From contig JAGQNR010000001.1 of the NCBI GenBank assembly GCA_020427985.1, forward strand, positions 178,115-242,114: 64,000 nucleotides of DNA. The letters run 5' to 3'. Of the stretch, positions 1 through 8,038 are shown one piece after another (within the stretch, counting starts at the first letter, position 1; each line of letters starts with the position of its first letter). Origin of the DNA: Candidatus Saccharimonadota bacterium (GTDB lineage Bacteria > Patescibacteriota > Saccharimonadia > Saccharimonadales > UBA4665). The translations under genes and the position numbers were made by a program. The notes beneath the pieces are model-generated. The model did no database searches. It had not been told where the DNA came from and saw nothing but the letters and a program-made list of their open reading frames with translations.

Positions 1-1368
1 ATTGTGGGCGTTATTGCTGTTGCAGATACAGTTAAAGAAACATCTAAAGACGCTATAGACGCTCTTCATGCTCGAGGTATAGAGACTTGGATGATTACGG
101 GAGACAATGAACGAACTGCCCAGGCTATTGCTGCCCAGGTAGGCATTACCAATGTTCTGGCAGAAGTGTTGCCGGAAGACAAAGCAGCAAACATAGTACG
201 TATTCAGCAAAGCGGTAAAGTTGTTGCGATGGTAGGCGACGGTATTAACGATGCGCCTGCACTTGCTCAAGCTGATTTAGGCATAGCGATGGGGAATGGT
301 ACAGATGTCGCCATGGAAACTGGCGGCATTGTCATCATCAAAAATGACCTGCGTGATGTCGTGGAGGCAATTCAAATCTCCAAGGCTACAGTCAGTAAAA
401 TTCGTCAGAATTTGTTCTTTGCCTTGTTTTACAATGTGGCCGGTATCCCAATAGCTGCACGCGTCTTTGCATTCGCGGGGCTAGTGCTGCGACCCGAGTT
501 AGCCGGTCTGGCAATGGCACTGAGCTCAATTTCGGTCGTCACTAACTCATTGACGTTACGAACCTATCGCCCCGGCAAGCGAAACTGGGTCTCAGCCGTT
601 GCGCCTATTGTCATGGCAATTCTATTCACTGGATTATTCATATCCTTTGCGAAGCTGAGTTCCCAAATGGATGTGCAGGCAGCAATGTCTTCCAGTGTTT
701 CAACTGTTACGCTCGATAAACAAAAGGCCATCAATACCACGCTAGCCGGCGCGGAGAATGCTATTGCGTTTACTAAGGATGGAACACCGAAGCTCTTTGC
801 ATCACTGGCGTCATTGCCTGACGCAGAACTAGCGAGCACCACTACTGGGACATACGATAAAACCGTTGTCATTGGAAGTAGCGAAGCAAAAATGATGCAA
901 GACGAAGGACTCTTTAGTGAAGTTGGTGATATCCTCCCAGACTTTTTTGGAGCAAAAAATGTAATGGTCCGTGGTATTTTGAAGCCGACTGGCACAGTTG
1001 CTGATTCATATCATTTCGTGTCCCCGAGTGCATTTGCAGAGATTAATGCAACGGCGTCGTTACAAATAGTTGCTGAAGACAATGGAAGTACTAAGTTGTT
1101 CTACGCAGTGGGTGATATGGTTCCCGAGAAGTTGAAGAAGGATATTACAGCTACCTATCCCGCCACTGTTGGTGATAAGACATACTACCCGGTCTTTGTC
1201 GGCTACGCCGAAGCAAAAATGATGCAAGACAAAAAACTATTTGTGAGCGATGGAGATACGATCCGTAACTTCTTTGGCCATGACGTCATAGTGTACAGCT
1301 TGCCGGAGACTAAGACAACCCTCGATGATATGCACTTTGTCGATGCGAGCTTTGTTGTAACAGAGTAA
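1..1368 (+). CDS. Copper-type P1B ATPase, C-terminal part, with duplicated extra domain (5' end outside window)
   Basis: The frame is open from base 1, so the metal-binding region, CPx helix and DKTGT phosphorylation site lie upstream. Visible are TGDN (about residues 33-36), GDGINDAP (79-86) and the last two transport helices with YN and MALSS motifs, typical of Cu(I)-exporting P1B ATPases of the inner membrane. The protein then departs from the family: an additional helix at about 197-217 and roughly 235 more residues with two related modules (about 285-345 and 395-455), each with EAKMMQD, a GD..(P/R)(D/N)FFG segment and a D..HFV ending. If the usual eight-helix topology holds, the extra helix places the modules outside the cytoplasm. 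It is followed by a hairpin and then the csoR-like gene. Confidence 0.9.
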   Translation: MVGVIAVADTVKETSKDAIDALHARGIETWMITGDNERTAQAIAAQVGITNVLAEVLPEDKAANIVRIQQSGKVVAMVGDGINDAPALAQADLGIAMGNGTDVAMETGGIVIIKNDLRDVVEAIQISKATVSKIRQNLFFALFYNVAGIPIAARVFAFAGLVLRPELAGLAMALSSISVVTNSLTLRTYRPGKRNWVSAVAPIVMAILFTGLFISFAKLSSQMDVQAAMSSSVSTVTLDKQKAINTTLAGAENAIAFTKDGTPKLFASLASLPDAELASTTTGTYDKTVVIGSSEAKMMQDEGLFSEVGDILPDFFGAKNVMVRGILKPTGTVADSYHFVSPSAFAEINATASLQIVAEDNGSTKLFYAVGDMVPEKLKKDITATYPATVGDKTYYPVFVGYAEAKMMQDKKLFVSDGDTIRNFFGHDVIVYSLPETKTTLDDMHFVDASFVVTE

Positions 1369-1371
1369 TCC

Positions 1372-1409
1372 TGTACCCAAACCACACCCGGGCTAGTGGT
1401 TTGGGTACA
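1372..1409. terminator. Long perfect hairpin after the ATPase gene
   Basis: TGTACCCAAACCAC (1372-1385) pairs perfectly with GTGGTTTGGGTACA (1396-1409) around a 10-base loop. It starts three bases after the ATPase stop codon, so it probably ends that transcript, although no clear T-run follows. The inner core CCAAACCAC/GTGGTTTGG recurs in the hairpin at 8039-8070. Confidence 0.6.
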
Positions 1410-1468
1410 ACAATGCTAGCAGAACTCTTGGGGTCATCCTGCGGACTAGATATATGGCCATAAGCTAT

Positions 1469-1498
1469 TTGACGTAATACCCCCAGGGGGTATACAAT
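1469..1498 (+). promoter_or_regulatory. Promoter of the csoR-like gene
   Basis: TTGACG (1469-1474) and TACAAT (1493-1498) are spaced by 18 bases. The start codon follows after only six bases, so transcription should begin at or next to the A of ATG and give a leaderless mRNA. Confidence 0.7.
1477..1493. promoter_or_regulatory. CsoR-type operator
   Basis: ATACCCCCAGGGGGTAT is a perfect 17-bp palindrome of the G-tract TACCC...GGGTA type bound by CsoR-family repressors. It fills the spacer between the -35 and -10 boxes, so binding would block RNA polymerase directly. Autoregulation of the gene at 1505 and the following operon is inferred from position. Confidence 0.8.
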
Positions 1499-1504
1499 AA
1501 ACGT

Positions 1505-1789
1505 ATGAAACAAGACATTAAACGACGAGCATTACACCGATCTAAGATTCTCCAGGGCCAGCTGAAGGGTCTAGAGAAAATGATAGAGAATGAAGAATAT
1601 TGCATGGACATCATCACGCAGTCGTTGGCTATTCAGAAGTCATTAAGCTCTCTTAATAAGCTAATTCTCGAGAATCACCTCAGGACGCATGTCATAGAAA
1701 TCTTTGCTTCGTCGAGCGAGGATGAGCAAGAAGCGGCCATTAAAGAGCTGTTGGGCTTATATGAGTTAACCAATGTACGGGGCAAGTAA
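1505..1789 (+). CDS. csoR: CsoR/RcnR-family metal-sensing repressor
   Basis: 94 residues, the usual length of this all-helical DUF156 family, which binds DNA as a tetramer and releases it on metal binding. The RSKILQGQLKGLEKMI stretch matches the family's first helices. The expected ligand positions hold Cys33, His58 and His62. Copper-sensing CsoR normally has Cys-His-Cys, whereas His at the third position is typical of nickel/cobalt-sensing RcnR, so the metal is less certain than the family. Copper is favoured by the neighbours (two P1B ATPases, DUF305 and cupredoxin proteins) and by the G-tract operator. First gene of an operon that runs to about 5558. Confidence 0.85.
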   Translation: MKQDIKRRALHRSKILQGQLKGLEKMIENEEYCMDIITQSLAIQKSLSSLNKLILENHLRTHVIEIFASSSEDEQEAAIKELLGLYELTNVRGK

Positions 1790-1814
1790 TACAAAGCCAT
1801 AAAGGAGGGTTAAG

Positions 1815-2255
1815 ATGAAGAACGAATCAGTGTTATACGGAATCATAGGACTGCTCACCGGTATTATTCTAATGGGATTTGTTGCGACATACGCTGTCAA
1901 CAATAACCATAGTGGCATGATGAATATGATGGGTATGCATGGCAGCACAAACAGTCAAGGCATGATGGATGATGAGAGTATGAGCATGGGAGACATGACC
2001 GATATGCTTAAAAATAAAACGGGCGATGATTTTGACAAGGCATTCATTGAACAGATGATCATTCATCATCAAGGGGCAATTGATATGGCTACCTTAGCGA
2101 AAGAGAATGCAAAGCACCAGGAAGTGAAAAATCTTGCCAATGATATTCTTTCGGCGCAGTCCAAGGAGATAGATATGATGCAAACATGGCAAACGCAGTG
2201 GAATTACAAGACTACTCCAAGCACTGAATCTCATAGCATGATGAATGGTAATTAG
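1815..2255 (+). CDS. Membrane-anchored DUF305 protein
   Basis: 146 residues: an N-terminal helix (about 8-30) acting as signal or anchor, a Met/His-rich linker (NMMGMHG and similar) and one DUF305 four-helix domain with the diagnostic IIHHQGAIDMA motif, followed by KHQEVKNLA. DUF305 proteins are extracytoplasmic ferritin-like bundles often found in copper clusters; Met and His richness fits copper or silver binding. A strong Shine-Dalgarno AAAGGAGGG precedes the start, 25 bases after csoR, so it is translated from the csoR transcript. It is related to the tandem DUF305 proteins at 5659-6952. Confidence 0.85.
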   Translation: MKNESVLYGIIGLLTGIILMGFVATYAVNNNHSGMMNMMGMHGSTNSQGMMDDESMSMGDMTDMLKNKTGDDFDKAFIEQMIIHHQGAIDMATLAKENAKHQEVKNLANDILSAQSKEIDMMQTWQTQWNYKTTPSTESHSMMNGN

Positions 2256-2276
2256 CAGAATACGGAGGTATATACG

Positions 2277-2450
2277 ATGAAAACGCACAACACAATATCG
2301 ATAGTTCTTGTAGTATTGGCTGTTGCGCTGGTGGTGTTTGCACCGACGCTCAATGTGAGTAGAGGTTTTGGGCTATTGCTGCTCATCTGCCCCCTTATGA
2401 TGCTCGGTATGATGGCAATGATGGACCACAACAAGGATAATCATAAGTAG
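2277..2450 (+). CDS. Small membrane protein, copper operon
   Basis: 57 residues starting MKTHNTISIV, with two hydrophobic helices (about 7-22 and 31-48) and a polar, His-containing tail DHNKDNHK. The second helix is Met-rich (PLMMLGMMAMMD). GGAGG lies 8 bases before the ATG. It resembles the short DUF2933-like membrane proteins of copper-resistance operons in size and layout, but that match is not certain. Downstream of the DUF305 gene in the same direction. Confidence 0.6.
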   Translation: MKTHNTISIVLVVLAVALVVFAPTLNVSRGFGLLLLICPLMMLGMMAMMDHNKDNHK

Positions 2451-2453
2451 GCG

Positions 2454-2567
2454 ATGAACACTATGAAAGACACACACCCGACGTACCAAAGAGTCCTTTA
2501 CATAGCGTGCTGGATAATCCTCGCAGCGATACTTGTCGTAGCCTTAATTAGACTAATAGGAGGCTGA
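2454..2567 (+). CDS. 37-residue single-helix membrane peptide
   Basis: A short frame beginning MNTMKDTHPTYQRVLYIA, with one transmembrane helix in the second half and a basic end. It starts three bases after the previous gene and ends one base before the next start codon, and its last codons contain the AGGAGG that serves the next gene. This packing supports a real translated gene, but length and lack of a recognised family keep confidence moderate. Confidence 0.45.
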   Translation: MNTMKDTHPTYQRVLYIACWIILAAILVVALIRLIGG

Positions 2568-2568
2568 G

Positions 2569-2763
2569 ATGAAACATTCAGGTGAATATACAAAAATGAA
2601 ATATAACGAATGGCTGAGCTCGTTATTTGGGGCTTGCTTGATCGCATTCGCTTTAGGCGTTTGGTTAAACAGTATCTTTGACAAGTTTGTGTGGTTAATT
2701 TTATTCATCGGCCTCCTGTTGCACTCTTGGGGGATGTATAAAACGTACCAGAGGAATCGATGA
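2569..2763 (+). CDS. Small two-helix membrane protein
   Basis: 64 residues with two predicted helices (about 17-34 and 39-54) and basic ends. AGGAGG sits five bases before the ATG. Its stop overlaps the start of the P-type ATPase gene (ATGATG at 2760), indicating translational coupling. No family is recognised; the position suggests an accessory subunit or regulator of the downstream exporter. Confidence 0.65.
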   Translation: MKHSGEYTKMKYNEWLSSLFGACLIAFALGVWLNSIFDKFVWLILFIGLLLHSWGMYKTYQRNR

Positions 2764-4880
2764 TGGAACATCATCAGCACGGCACTGATCACGCCCAGCA
2801 TGCTCATATGATGGATGCACAGCCTACGAGCGTTTGGGACAAGTTTAAGACGAGTATGACGATGACAATGGGTATGGATCATACCGGATTGGCCGGTCGT
2901 GAAATGGCTAAGTTGATGGAAATAGATATTAGAAATAAGTTCTTTTTTGCTCTTCTGCTTTCGATACCGATAGTCCTGTACTCGGCGCTTGGCGTAAAAA
3001 TACTACACGTAAATTTACCGCAGCCAATCCCCGCCAACTGGATTATGCTGATACTCACAACCTTCGTATTCTTCTATAGTGGCTGGATATTTCTTTATTC
3101 TGCGTACTGGTCGCTGAAAGAAAAAGTTCTGAATATGGCAGTTTTAATTGCTGTCGGTATTTCTGCCGCCTACTTTGCGAGTGTCTTTTTGACGTTCCAA
3201 GGCAGCGAGGAGTCATATTATGAAGCAGCAGCATTACTGATTACATTCGTTTTGTTTGGGCACTGGATGGAAATGAAATCACGGCGCGGCACCACTAATG
3301 CGCTGCAGGCATTATTTGATCTCGTCCCACCGAAAGCCCGGGTATTGAGAGATGGTGCGGAAATGATGATCGCCACCAGCGACGTAAAGCTCGGCGATAT
3401 TGTGGTATTAAAACCGGGCGATAAAGTACCCGTTGATGGTGAAATTACAGAAGGAGAAAGCGCGATTGATGAGGCCCTTGTTACGGGTGAGTCATTACCA
3501 GTGAGCAAAGGAATTGGTGATGTGGTTATCGGTGGCTCAATTAATCAGTCGGGGACAGTCCGTTTTAAGGCCACAAAAGTCGGAACCGATACTGCCTTGG
3601 CGCAAATCGTGAAGCTCGTCGAGACGGCGCAGAATTCAAAAGCACCTGGACAGCGTATTGCCGATAAGTTTGCGGGCTATCTTGTAATTTTGGCGGTCTC
3701 AGCCGGGTTGCTTACCTTTGCAGCCTGGACACTATTCTCTGGAAACGGGTGGCTGTTTGCTCTAACATTTGCCATCTCAGCAGTTGTGATCGCTTGTCCC
3801 GATGCGCTCGGATTGGCTACGCCGACCGCCGTGGCGGTGGGTACTGGGCTTGGAGCGAAACATAACATTCTTATCAAAGATGCTTCTACCCTTGAACAGG
3901 CTTCGAAGATTCAAGCAATAGTGCTCGATAAAACTGGTACGCTGACCGAAGGAAAGCCCGTGGTGACCGATATTATTGTGGCCGAAGGATTTACGAAAAC
4001 GGAACTCATTGGGTTTGTTGCGGCGGCAGAAAGTGGCTCGAGCCATCCTCTGGCCCAGTCTGTCCTGAACGAGGCAACGAAACAGCGAGCAGTAGTGCCT
4101 ACTGCCACTAAGTTCGGTAACCTAGCTGGGCATGGAGTCGAAGCCGTGGTGAAGGGGCAAACAGTGCTTGTCGGTACCAGCAAATTGATGCGAGAGCGCA
4201 AAGTGTCGACACAGTCGCTGCAAGCAGACATTGAGCAATTGCTCAATGAGGGTAAGACACTCATGATCGCAGCCGTGAATGGGAAAGTAGCGGGAGTCTT
4301 AGCTGCTTCGGATCCAGCCAAAGCAACTGCCAAGCAAGCCATCCACGCAATGAAACAGATGGGGCTGGAGGTGGCAATGATTACAGGCGATAACCAAAAA
4401 ACGGCAGACGCGGTAGCAGCACAACTCGGCATCGATAGAGTGTTCGCTGAGGTCCTCCCCGAAGACAAAGCCAGCTACGTCAAAAAACTGCAAGCAGAGG
4501 GCAAATTTACGGCAATGGTCGGAGACGGCGTAAACGATGCGCCCGCGTTAGCGCAGGCTGACATTGGTATCGCAATTGGTGCTGGAACAGATGTGGCGAT
4601 CGAGACGGCGAAGATAGTATTAATGAAATCCGACCCTGCAGATATACTGCGAGCTATTCGCTTAAGCAAGGCAACGGTTCGGAAGATGAAGCAGAACTTA
4701 GCATGGGCCAGTGTGTATAACATACTAGCCATTCCGATAGCTGCTGGCATATTTTATCCGGCGTACGGGATATCACTGCGCCCTGAGTTTGCCGCGCTGT
4801 TGATGTCGGTATCTTCAATCTTCGTTGCCGTGAATGCGGTGCTCCTCAAGACAGCCGAGAAGGATCTGATTGAAGTATAG
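2760..4880 (+). CDS. P1B-type heavy-metal ATPase (CopB-like) with CPD metal site
   Basis: 706 residues, full length for a CopB-like exporter of the cytoplasmic membrane. Instead of CxxC metal-binding domains the N-terminus is His-rich (HHQHGTDHAQHAH). The soluble motifs are intact: TGES near 242, phosphorylation site DKTGT at Asp390, SSHPLA, TGDN and GDGVNDAP near 588. The transport helix carries Cys346-Pro347-Asp348 in place of CPC or CPH, an unusual variant that could alter metal choice or valence. The final helices have YN and MSVSS as in copper pumps. Start is ATG 2760 or the next codon ATG 2763. Inferred role: metal export under CsoR control. Confidence 0.92.
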   Translation: MMEHHQHGTDHAQHAHMMDAQPTSVWDKFKTSMTMTMGMDHTGLAGREMAKLMEIDIRNKFFFALLLSIPIVLYSALGVKILHVNLPQPIPANWIMLILTTFVFFYSGWIFLYSAYWSLKEKVLNMAVLIAVGISAAYFASVFLTFQGSEESYYEAAALLITFVLFGHWMEMKSRRGTTNALQALFDLVPPKARVLRDGAEMMIATSDVKLGDIVVLKPGDKVPVDGEITEGESAIDEALVTGESLPVSKGIGDVVIGGSINQSGTVRFKATKVGTDTALAQIVKLVETAQNSKAPGQRIADKFAGYLVILAVSAGLLTFAAWTLFSGNGWLFALTFAISAVVIACPDALGLATPTAVAVGTGLGAKHNILIKDASTLEQASKIQAIVLDKTGTLTEGKPVVTDIIVAEGFTKTELIGFVAAAESGSSHPLAQSVLNEATKQRAVVPTATKFGNLAGHGVEAVVKGQTVLVGTSKLMRERKVSTQSLQADIEQLLNEGKTLMIAAVNGKVAGVLAASDPAKATAKQAIHAMKQMGLEVAMITGDNQKTADAVAAQLGIDRVFAEVLPEDKASYVKKLQAEGKFTAMVGDGVNDAPALAQADIGIAIGAGTDVAIETAKIVLMKSDPADILRAIRLSKATVRKMKQNLAWASVYNILAIPIAAGIFYPAYGISLRPEFAALLMSVSSIFVAVNAVLLKTAEKDLIEV

Positions 4881-4916
4881 AATGTATTAAAGTAGTAAAA
4901 GTAAGGATATAGAGCC

Positions 4917-5558
4917 ATGGAACCAAAAAAACATCAAAAGTTGAGGAAGTCGATTGTCACTAAAAAAGTTGCTATTGCCGGTGTGGCGGGGCTACTCATT
5001 GGGATGCTCCTGGTTCTCGGTATCCGTTTTGTCACCTATAAGCCTGAAGTAGTCCATTACCACGCAAACTTTGCGGTCTATGTTAACGGCGTCAAAGAGC
5101 AATTTAAGGCTTTGAAATACTACGAGGAAACGGAGGTTACGGCCTGCACACTAGAGCCGGTGGATTCGCCTAAAGAGCGAGCTCATATGCATGGAAATGT
5201 TAATGACGTCGTGCACGTCGAAGATCATCTCGTTACGTGGAGCCATTTTATGCAGAATTTAGGGTGGAGTCTTGGCGATGATTACCTGAAAACAGCAGAT
5301 GCTATCTATCCTGTTAGCGAACAGAAAAAGCTCGTTTTCATTCTGAACGGTAAGCCAGTTGAAAATATTGCAGACCAAATTATCCAGGACAAGGATAAGT
5401 TACTCATTAGTTATGGCACTGCAACCAGTAGTCAGCTTCAAGAGCAGTATAAATCGATTCCGGCTACAGCAGGCACGTATGACACCTCTAAAGATCCAGC
5501 GGGCTGTGGTGCAGGGGGTGAGGTTAAGATGTCCGATCGGATTCGGAATCTATTTTAA
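4917..5558 (+). CDS. Membrane-anchored His/Cys-rich conserved protein of unknown function
   Basis: 213 residues with a basic N-terminus, one helix (about 17-38) and a large outside domain. It contains VHYHANFAVYVNG, a CTLEP segment, RAHMHGNVNDVVHVED and a C-terminal DPAGCGAGG. The clustered HxH, HMH and HVE residues and two cysteines suggest a metal site, which fits the copper neighbourhood, but this is inference. The arrangement is familiar from uncharacterised proteins of candidate-phylum bacteria; no named domain is assigned. It follows the ATPase by 36 bases with AAGGA ten bases before ATG and closes the plus-strand part of the island. Confidence 0.65.
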   Translation: MEPKKHQKLRKSIVTKKVAIAGVAGLLIGMLLVLGIRFVTYKPEVVHYHANFAVYVNGVKEQFKALKYYEETEVTACTLEPVDSPKERAHMHGNVNDVVHVEDHLVTWSHFMQNLGWSLGDDYLKTADAIYPVSEQKKLVFILNGKPVENIADQIIQDKDKLLISYGTATSSQLQEQYKSIPATAGTYDTSKDPAGCGAGGEVKMSDRIRNLF

Positions 5559-5658
5559 CTTATCTGTTCTCCTTGCCCAGAAAAAATATGTAACTTCGAA
5601 AACCAAAAATTACGTTATTACAGATAGTTATGACGGAAGTAGTACGATGCTAGCAGCT

Positions 5659-6297
5659 CTACTGCTTGTTGAATATGTTATGTTCCAGCCGACGTAGCTC
5701 CTGTATTGTTGATTTTTGCCTGCCAACAGCTGCATTTTTGATTTTATTTATTGCTGTATTCTCCGAGCCCACGCCTACAGTATCTGCCATCTCTAGAACT
5801 CCCTCTGCGTGTCCAATAGCTAGCGTGAGATAGAGTTTATCTACGACTTCTCCCGTATTTGTTTGAATATTTTTTAGTTCCGTCAAATCTGCCATTCCTG
5901 GAAAAGTAGGATACAAATCATGTCCTTCAATCTCTGGGTAGTCTGCTAGGTTCAAATATGACTCTTTCCACTTTTCGAGTAGTGCTATGTAAGCGTTGAC
6001 ATCAGATTTTTGTTGCTGCATATTTTTAAGAGCTATATTTCGTACTTCTTGATTAGCTGCAGAGCGGTATGCTGCTTCAGATATAAGGATCCCTTGCTGG
6101 CCTTGAACAATCATTTGTTGGGCAAAATTAACGTCGTTGTAACTATGGGCAGACGTATTCTTGGGTTGCATCTTTGGCTTCGATGATCTGACCGTGGTTT
6201 CCGGTGTGCCACTACCCATAAACTGGTATGCGATGTAACTTCCCGTAACGAGGACGAGCAATACTAAACCTATGAAAACTTTAACTCTTATTTTCAT
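5659..6297 (-). CDS. Degenerate tandem DUF305 protein
   Basis: 212 residues: signal/anchor helix (about 6-27), then two halves that align with the DUF305 repeats of the gene just upstream. In the first half the diagnostic HH of the MIxHHxxAIxMA motif is replaced (MIVQGQQGILISEA); in the second only one His is kept (AIGHAEGVLEMA). The fold is probably retained while metal ligands are lost or changed. Last gene of a minus-strand operon with the genes at 6302 and 6966, converging on the plus-strand copper operon. Confidence 0.7.
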   Translation of the reverse strand: MKIRVKVFIGLVLLVLVTGSYIAYQFMGSGTPETTVRSSKPKMQPKNTSAHSYNDVNFAQQMIVQGQQGILISEAAYRSAANQEVRNIALKNMQQQKSDVNAYIALLEKWKESYLNLADYPEIEGHDLYPTFPGMADLTELKNIQTNTGEVVDKLYLTLAIGHAEGVLEMADTVGVGSENTAINKIKNAAVGRQKSTIQELRRLEHNIFNKQ

Positions 6298-6301
6298 ACG
6301 C

Positions 6302-6952
6302 CTAATACCCCCAGTCTTTCTTCCATTCCTTCATTTGCTGGACCTCATTTGATTGAGTAGTGACTATAGATTGAGCTAAATCTTTGACTTCTTGGTGTAA
6401 TGCGTTATTTGGCCCAGGCAGAGACATGTCTATTGCGTCCTGATGGTGTTTGATCATAAGGTCTATGAATGTTGCATCGAACTCATCCCCGGTCTTCGTT
6501 TTAAGTTCGTCATTTGCAATTGTCATCATATTCATCATGCCCATTGCGGAATGATCTTGCATATTGGCGCCACTAGTTGAAGGGTATCCCCATGCTTTCT
6601 GCCAGTTTAGCATTTGATCTACCTCAGTTTTTTGAGACGCAATGATTTTTGAGGCAAGAGTCTTTAGCTCAGCATGCTTGGCATTTGACTGTGCAATCTG
6701 AGCCATCTCGATCGCGCCTTCGTGATGTGCAATCATATTTCCAATATAATTTTTATCATACTGCTCATCAGAAATAGAGCTCCAAATTTTAAAAGTCTCT
6801 TCGTCTGTTGGGGTGATACTTGTACTGACTTCTTCTATGTTTGCCGACCCTTGCTGCTTGGGCGCAGAGCTATTTTTTGGCAGCACAAAATACCACATAA
6901 CACCTAGGCATATCAACAAGACAGAAACTATAATTCCAAACAATATCTTCAT
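6302..6952 (-). CDS. Tandem DUF305 protein, membrane-anchored
   Basis: 216 residues from ATG 6952, chosen because AGGAG lies just upstream; an earlier in-frame ATG at 6976 lacks this support. An N-terminal helix is followed by two DUF305 repeats, each with an intact motif (MIAHHEGAIEMA and MIKHHQDAIDMS) and each ending in a Trp-rich W..xWGY segment. A Met-rich linker (MGMMNMM) separates them. Expected to be an extracytoplasmic metal-binding helical bundle. It lies 13 bases after the cupredoxin-like gene and 4 before the degenerate paralogue. Confidence 0.85.
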   Translation of the reverse strand: MKILFGIIVSVLLICLGVMWYFVLPKNSSAPKQQGSANIEEVSTSITPTDEETFKIWSSISDEQYDKNYIGNMIAHHEGAIEMAQIAQSNAKHAELKTLASKIIASQKTEVDQMLNWQKAWGYPSTSGANMQDHSAMGMMNMMTIANDELKTKTGDEFDATFIDLMIKHHQDAIDMSLPGPNNALHQEVKDLAQSIVTTQSNEVQQMKEWKKDWGY

Positions 6953-6965
6953 GGGACTTCTCCTG

Positions 6966-7421
6966 TTATTGAACAACTATAAGCCCTGGGTGCACGCCAA
7001 CATTACCGACATCCGAAGATGCAGTATGGTTGTGATAAGCCCATGTGCCTACTTTATTAAATGTAAAACTGAAACTCTCTCCTACTTTGGGCATTTGTCC
7101 GCCCTTACTTCTTGCAACATCAAATTCTGGGTAATCTGTATGTTCTGGGTGGGGGTCGGAGGCAACCCAGAGTGGGGTGTCAGAGTTATTAACGAAAGTG
7201 ACTGTATCTCCCTTTTGCACTGTTATCTCGCTCGGTTCAAAACCTGTCTGAGTGTACGTCACTATATGGTGCAATGGCTTCAAATTTGTGCGAGGCTGGT
7301 TATCAACTTCTGCAGAATTTGTGGAGCTGGTAATCGCTGCTCTTTGAGAAGACAACACCTTTAGCTGCACAAGTACGGCAACCAATAAAACAAATAATGC
7401 TGCTATAGCGTACTTCTTCAT
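6966..7421 (-). CDS. Cupredoxin-like secreted protein lacking the blue-copper cysteine
   Basis: 151 residues from ATG 7421, preceded by GGGGAA at a good distance. After a signal or anchor helix (about 5-22) comes a plastocyanin-like beta-sandwich: EPSEITVQKGDTVTFVNNSD, then DPHPEHTDYPEFD and GTWAYHNHTASSDVG...GLIVVQ. In classical members the motif after the tyrosine is HCH; here the cysteine is asparagine (YHNH), so a type 1 blue site is not possible, although the His residues could bind Cu(II). First gene of the minus-strand DUF305 operon. Confidence 0.85.
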   Translation of the reverse strand: MKKYAIAALFVLLVAVLVQLKVLSSQRAAITSSTNSAEVDNQPRTNLKPLHHIVTYTQTGFEPSEITVQKGDTVTFVNNSDTPLWVASDPHPEHTDYPEFDVARSKGGQMPKVGESFSFTFNKVGTWAYHNHTASSDVGNVGVHPGLIVVQ

Positions 7422-7597
7422 ATATATTCCCCGTCTGCGCCTTATGTTTGGCGCTAACAATTAATTGCTGTGTTTGGATCTGGAGCCTTAGGGTGACAAA
7501 ATATTTCAGCTGCCATCATAGCCTATGAAAATTTTGGTATTCCGTGCTTTAATTCAGTGCCTGGAATGAGATATTTCAGAAACTAAGTCACGAAGCA

Positions 7598-7963
7598 CTA
7601 TAGCCGCATAAGACCGATGCGTATATACATGGGCACTTTATTTTCTGCATTGTAATGAAAGCTATCGACACTCTTAGATTTCAGCGGCAATAACGAGTAA
7701 CTATCAGATGAAGTTGCTTTTGGTGTTGGCTCTGGTGCTACGTCTTTTTCAATTTCTGGAAGATCCTCCTCTTCTTTGAGTACAACCGATTGCGGACACG
7801 GAGTAGAGCAATCTAAGGAGTGATCTGAGTGGGTTGTGGCTGCCATGGCGAAAGGGGAAATCATTATTAATATGTTAAAGCCCAGCAGGAACATTGTAGC
7901 CGTAGCTAGAATGCTAAACTTCTTGATAATTGTGGTGGCCATTGTCATAGCATCTAAACGCAT
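7598..7963 (-). CDS. Secreted or membrane-anchored orphan protein
   Basis: 121 residues from ATG 7963, which follows TATAAT (7975-7970) by six bases and so looks leaderless. The N-terminal hydrophobic stretch (about 17-41) ends in a plausible signal-peptidase site AMAATTHSD. The mature part has two nearby cysteines (DCSTPCPQS), then an acidic and Pro-rich segment and a basic C-terminus. No family is recognised. It sits between the cupredoxin operon and the tRNA-associated hairpin, at the right edge of the copper island. Confidence 0.55.
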   Translation of the reverse strand: MRLDAMTMATTIIKKFSILATATMFLLGFNILIMISPFAMAATTHSDHSLDCSTPCPQSVVLKEEEDLPEIEKDVAPEPTPKATSSDSYSLLPLKSKSVDSFHYNAENKVPMYIRIGLMRL

Positions 7964-8038
7964 TGCTACATTATACCCTAATATAGTTGACAGGTTTAGG
8001 AGGCCAAATAGAACGTAACCAAACTCTTCGTGACATAA

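Noticed and set aside
564..995. Long minus-strand frame opposite the first ATPase
   Set aside because: Shadow of a strongly coding frame with diagnostic ATPase motifs; no promoter or ribosome-binding site.
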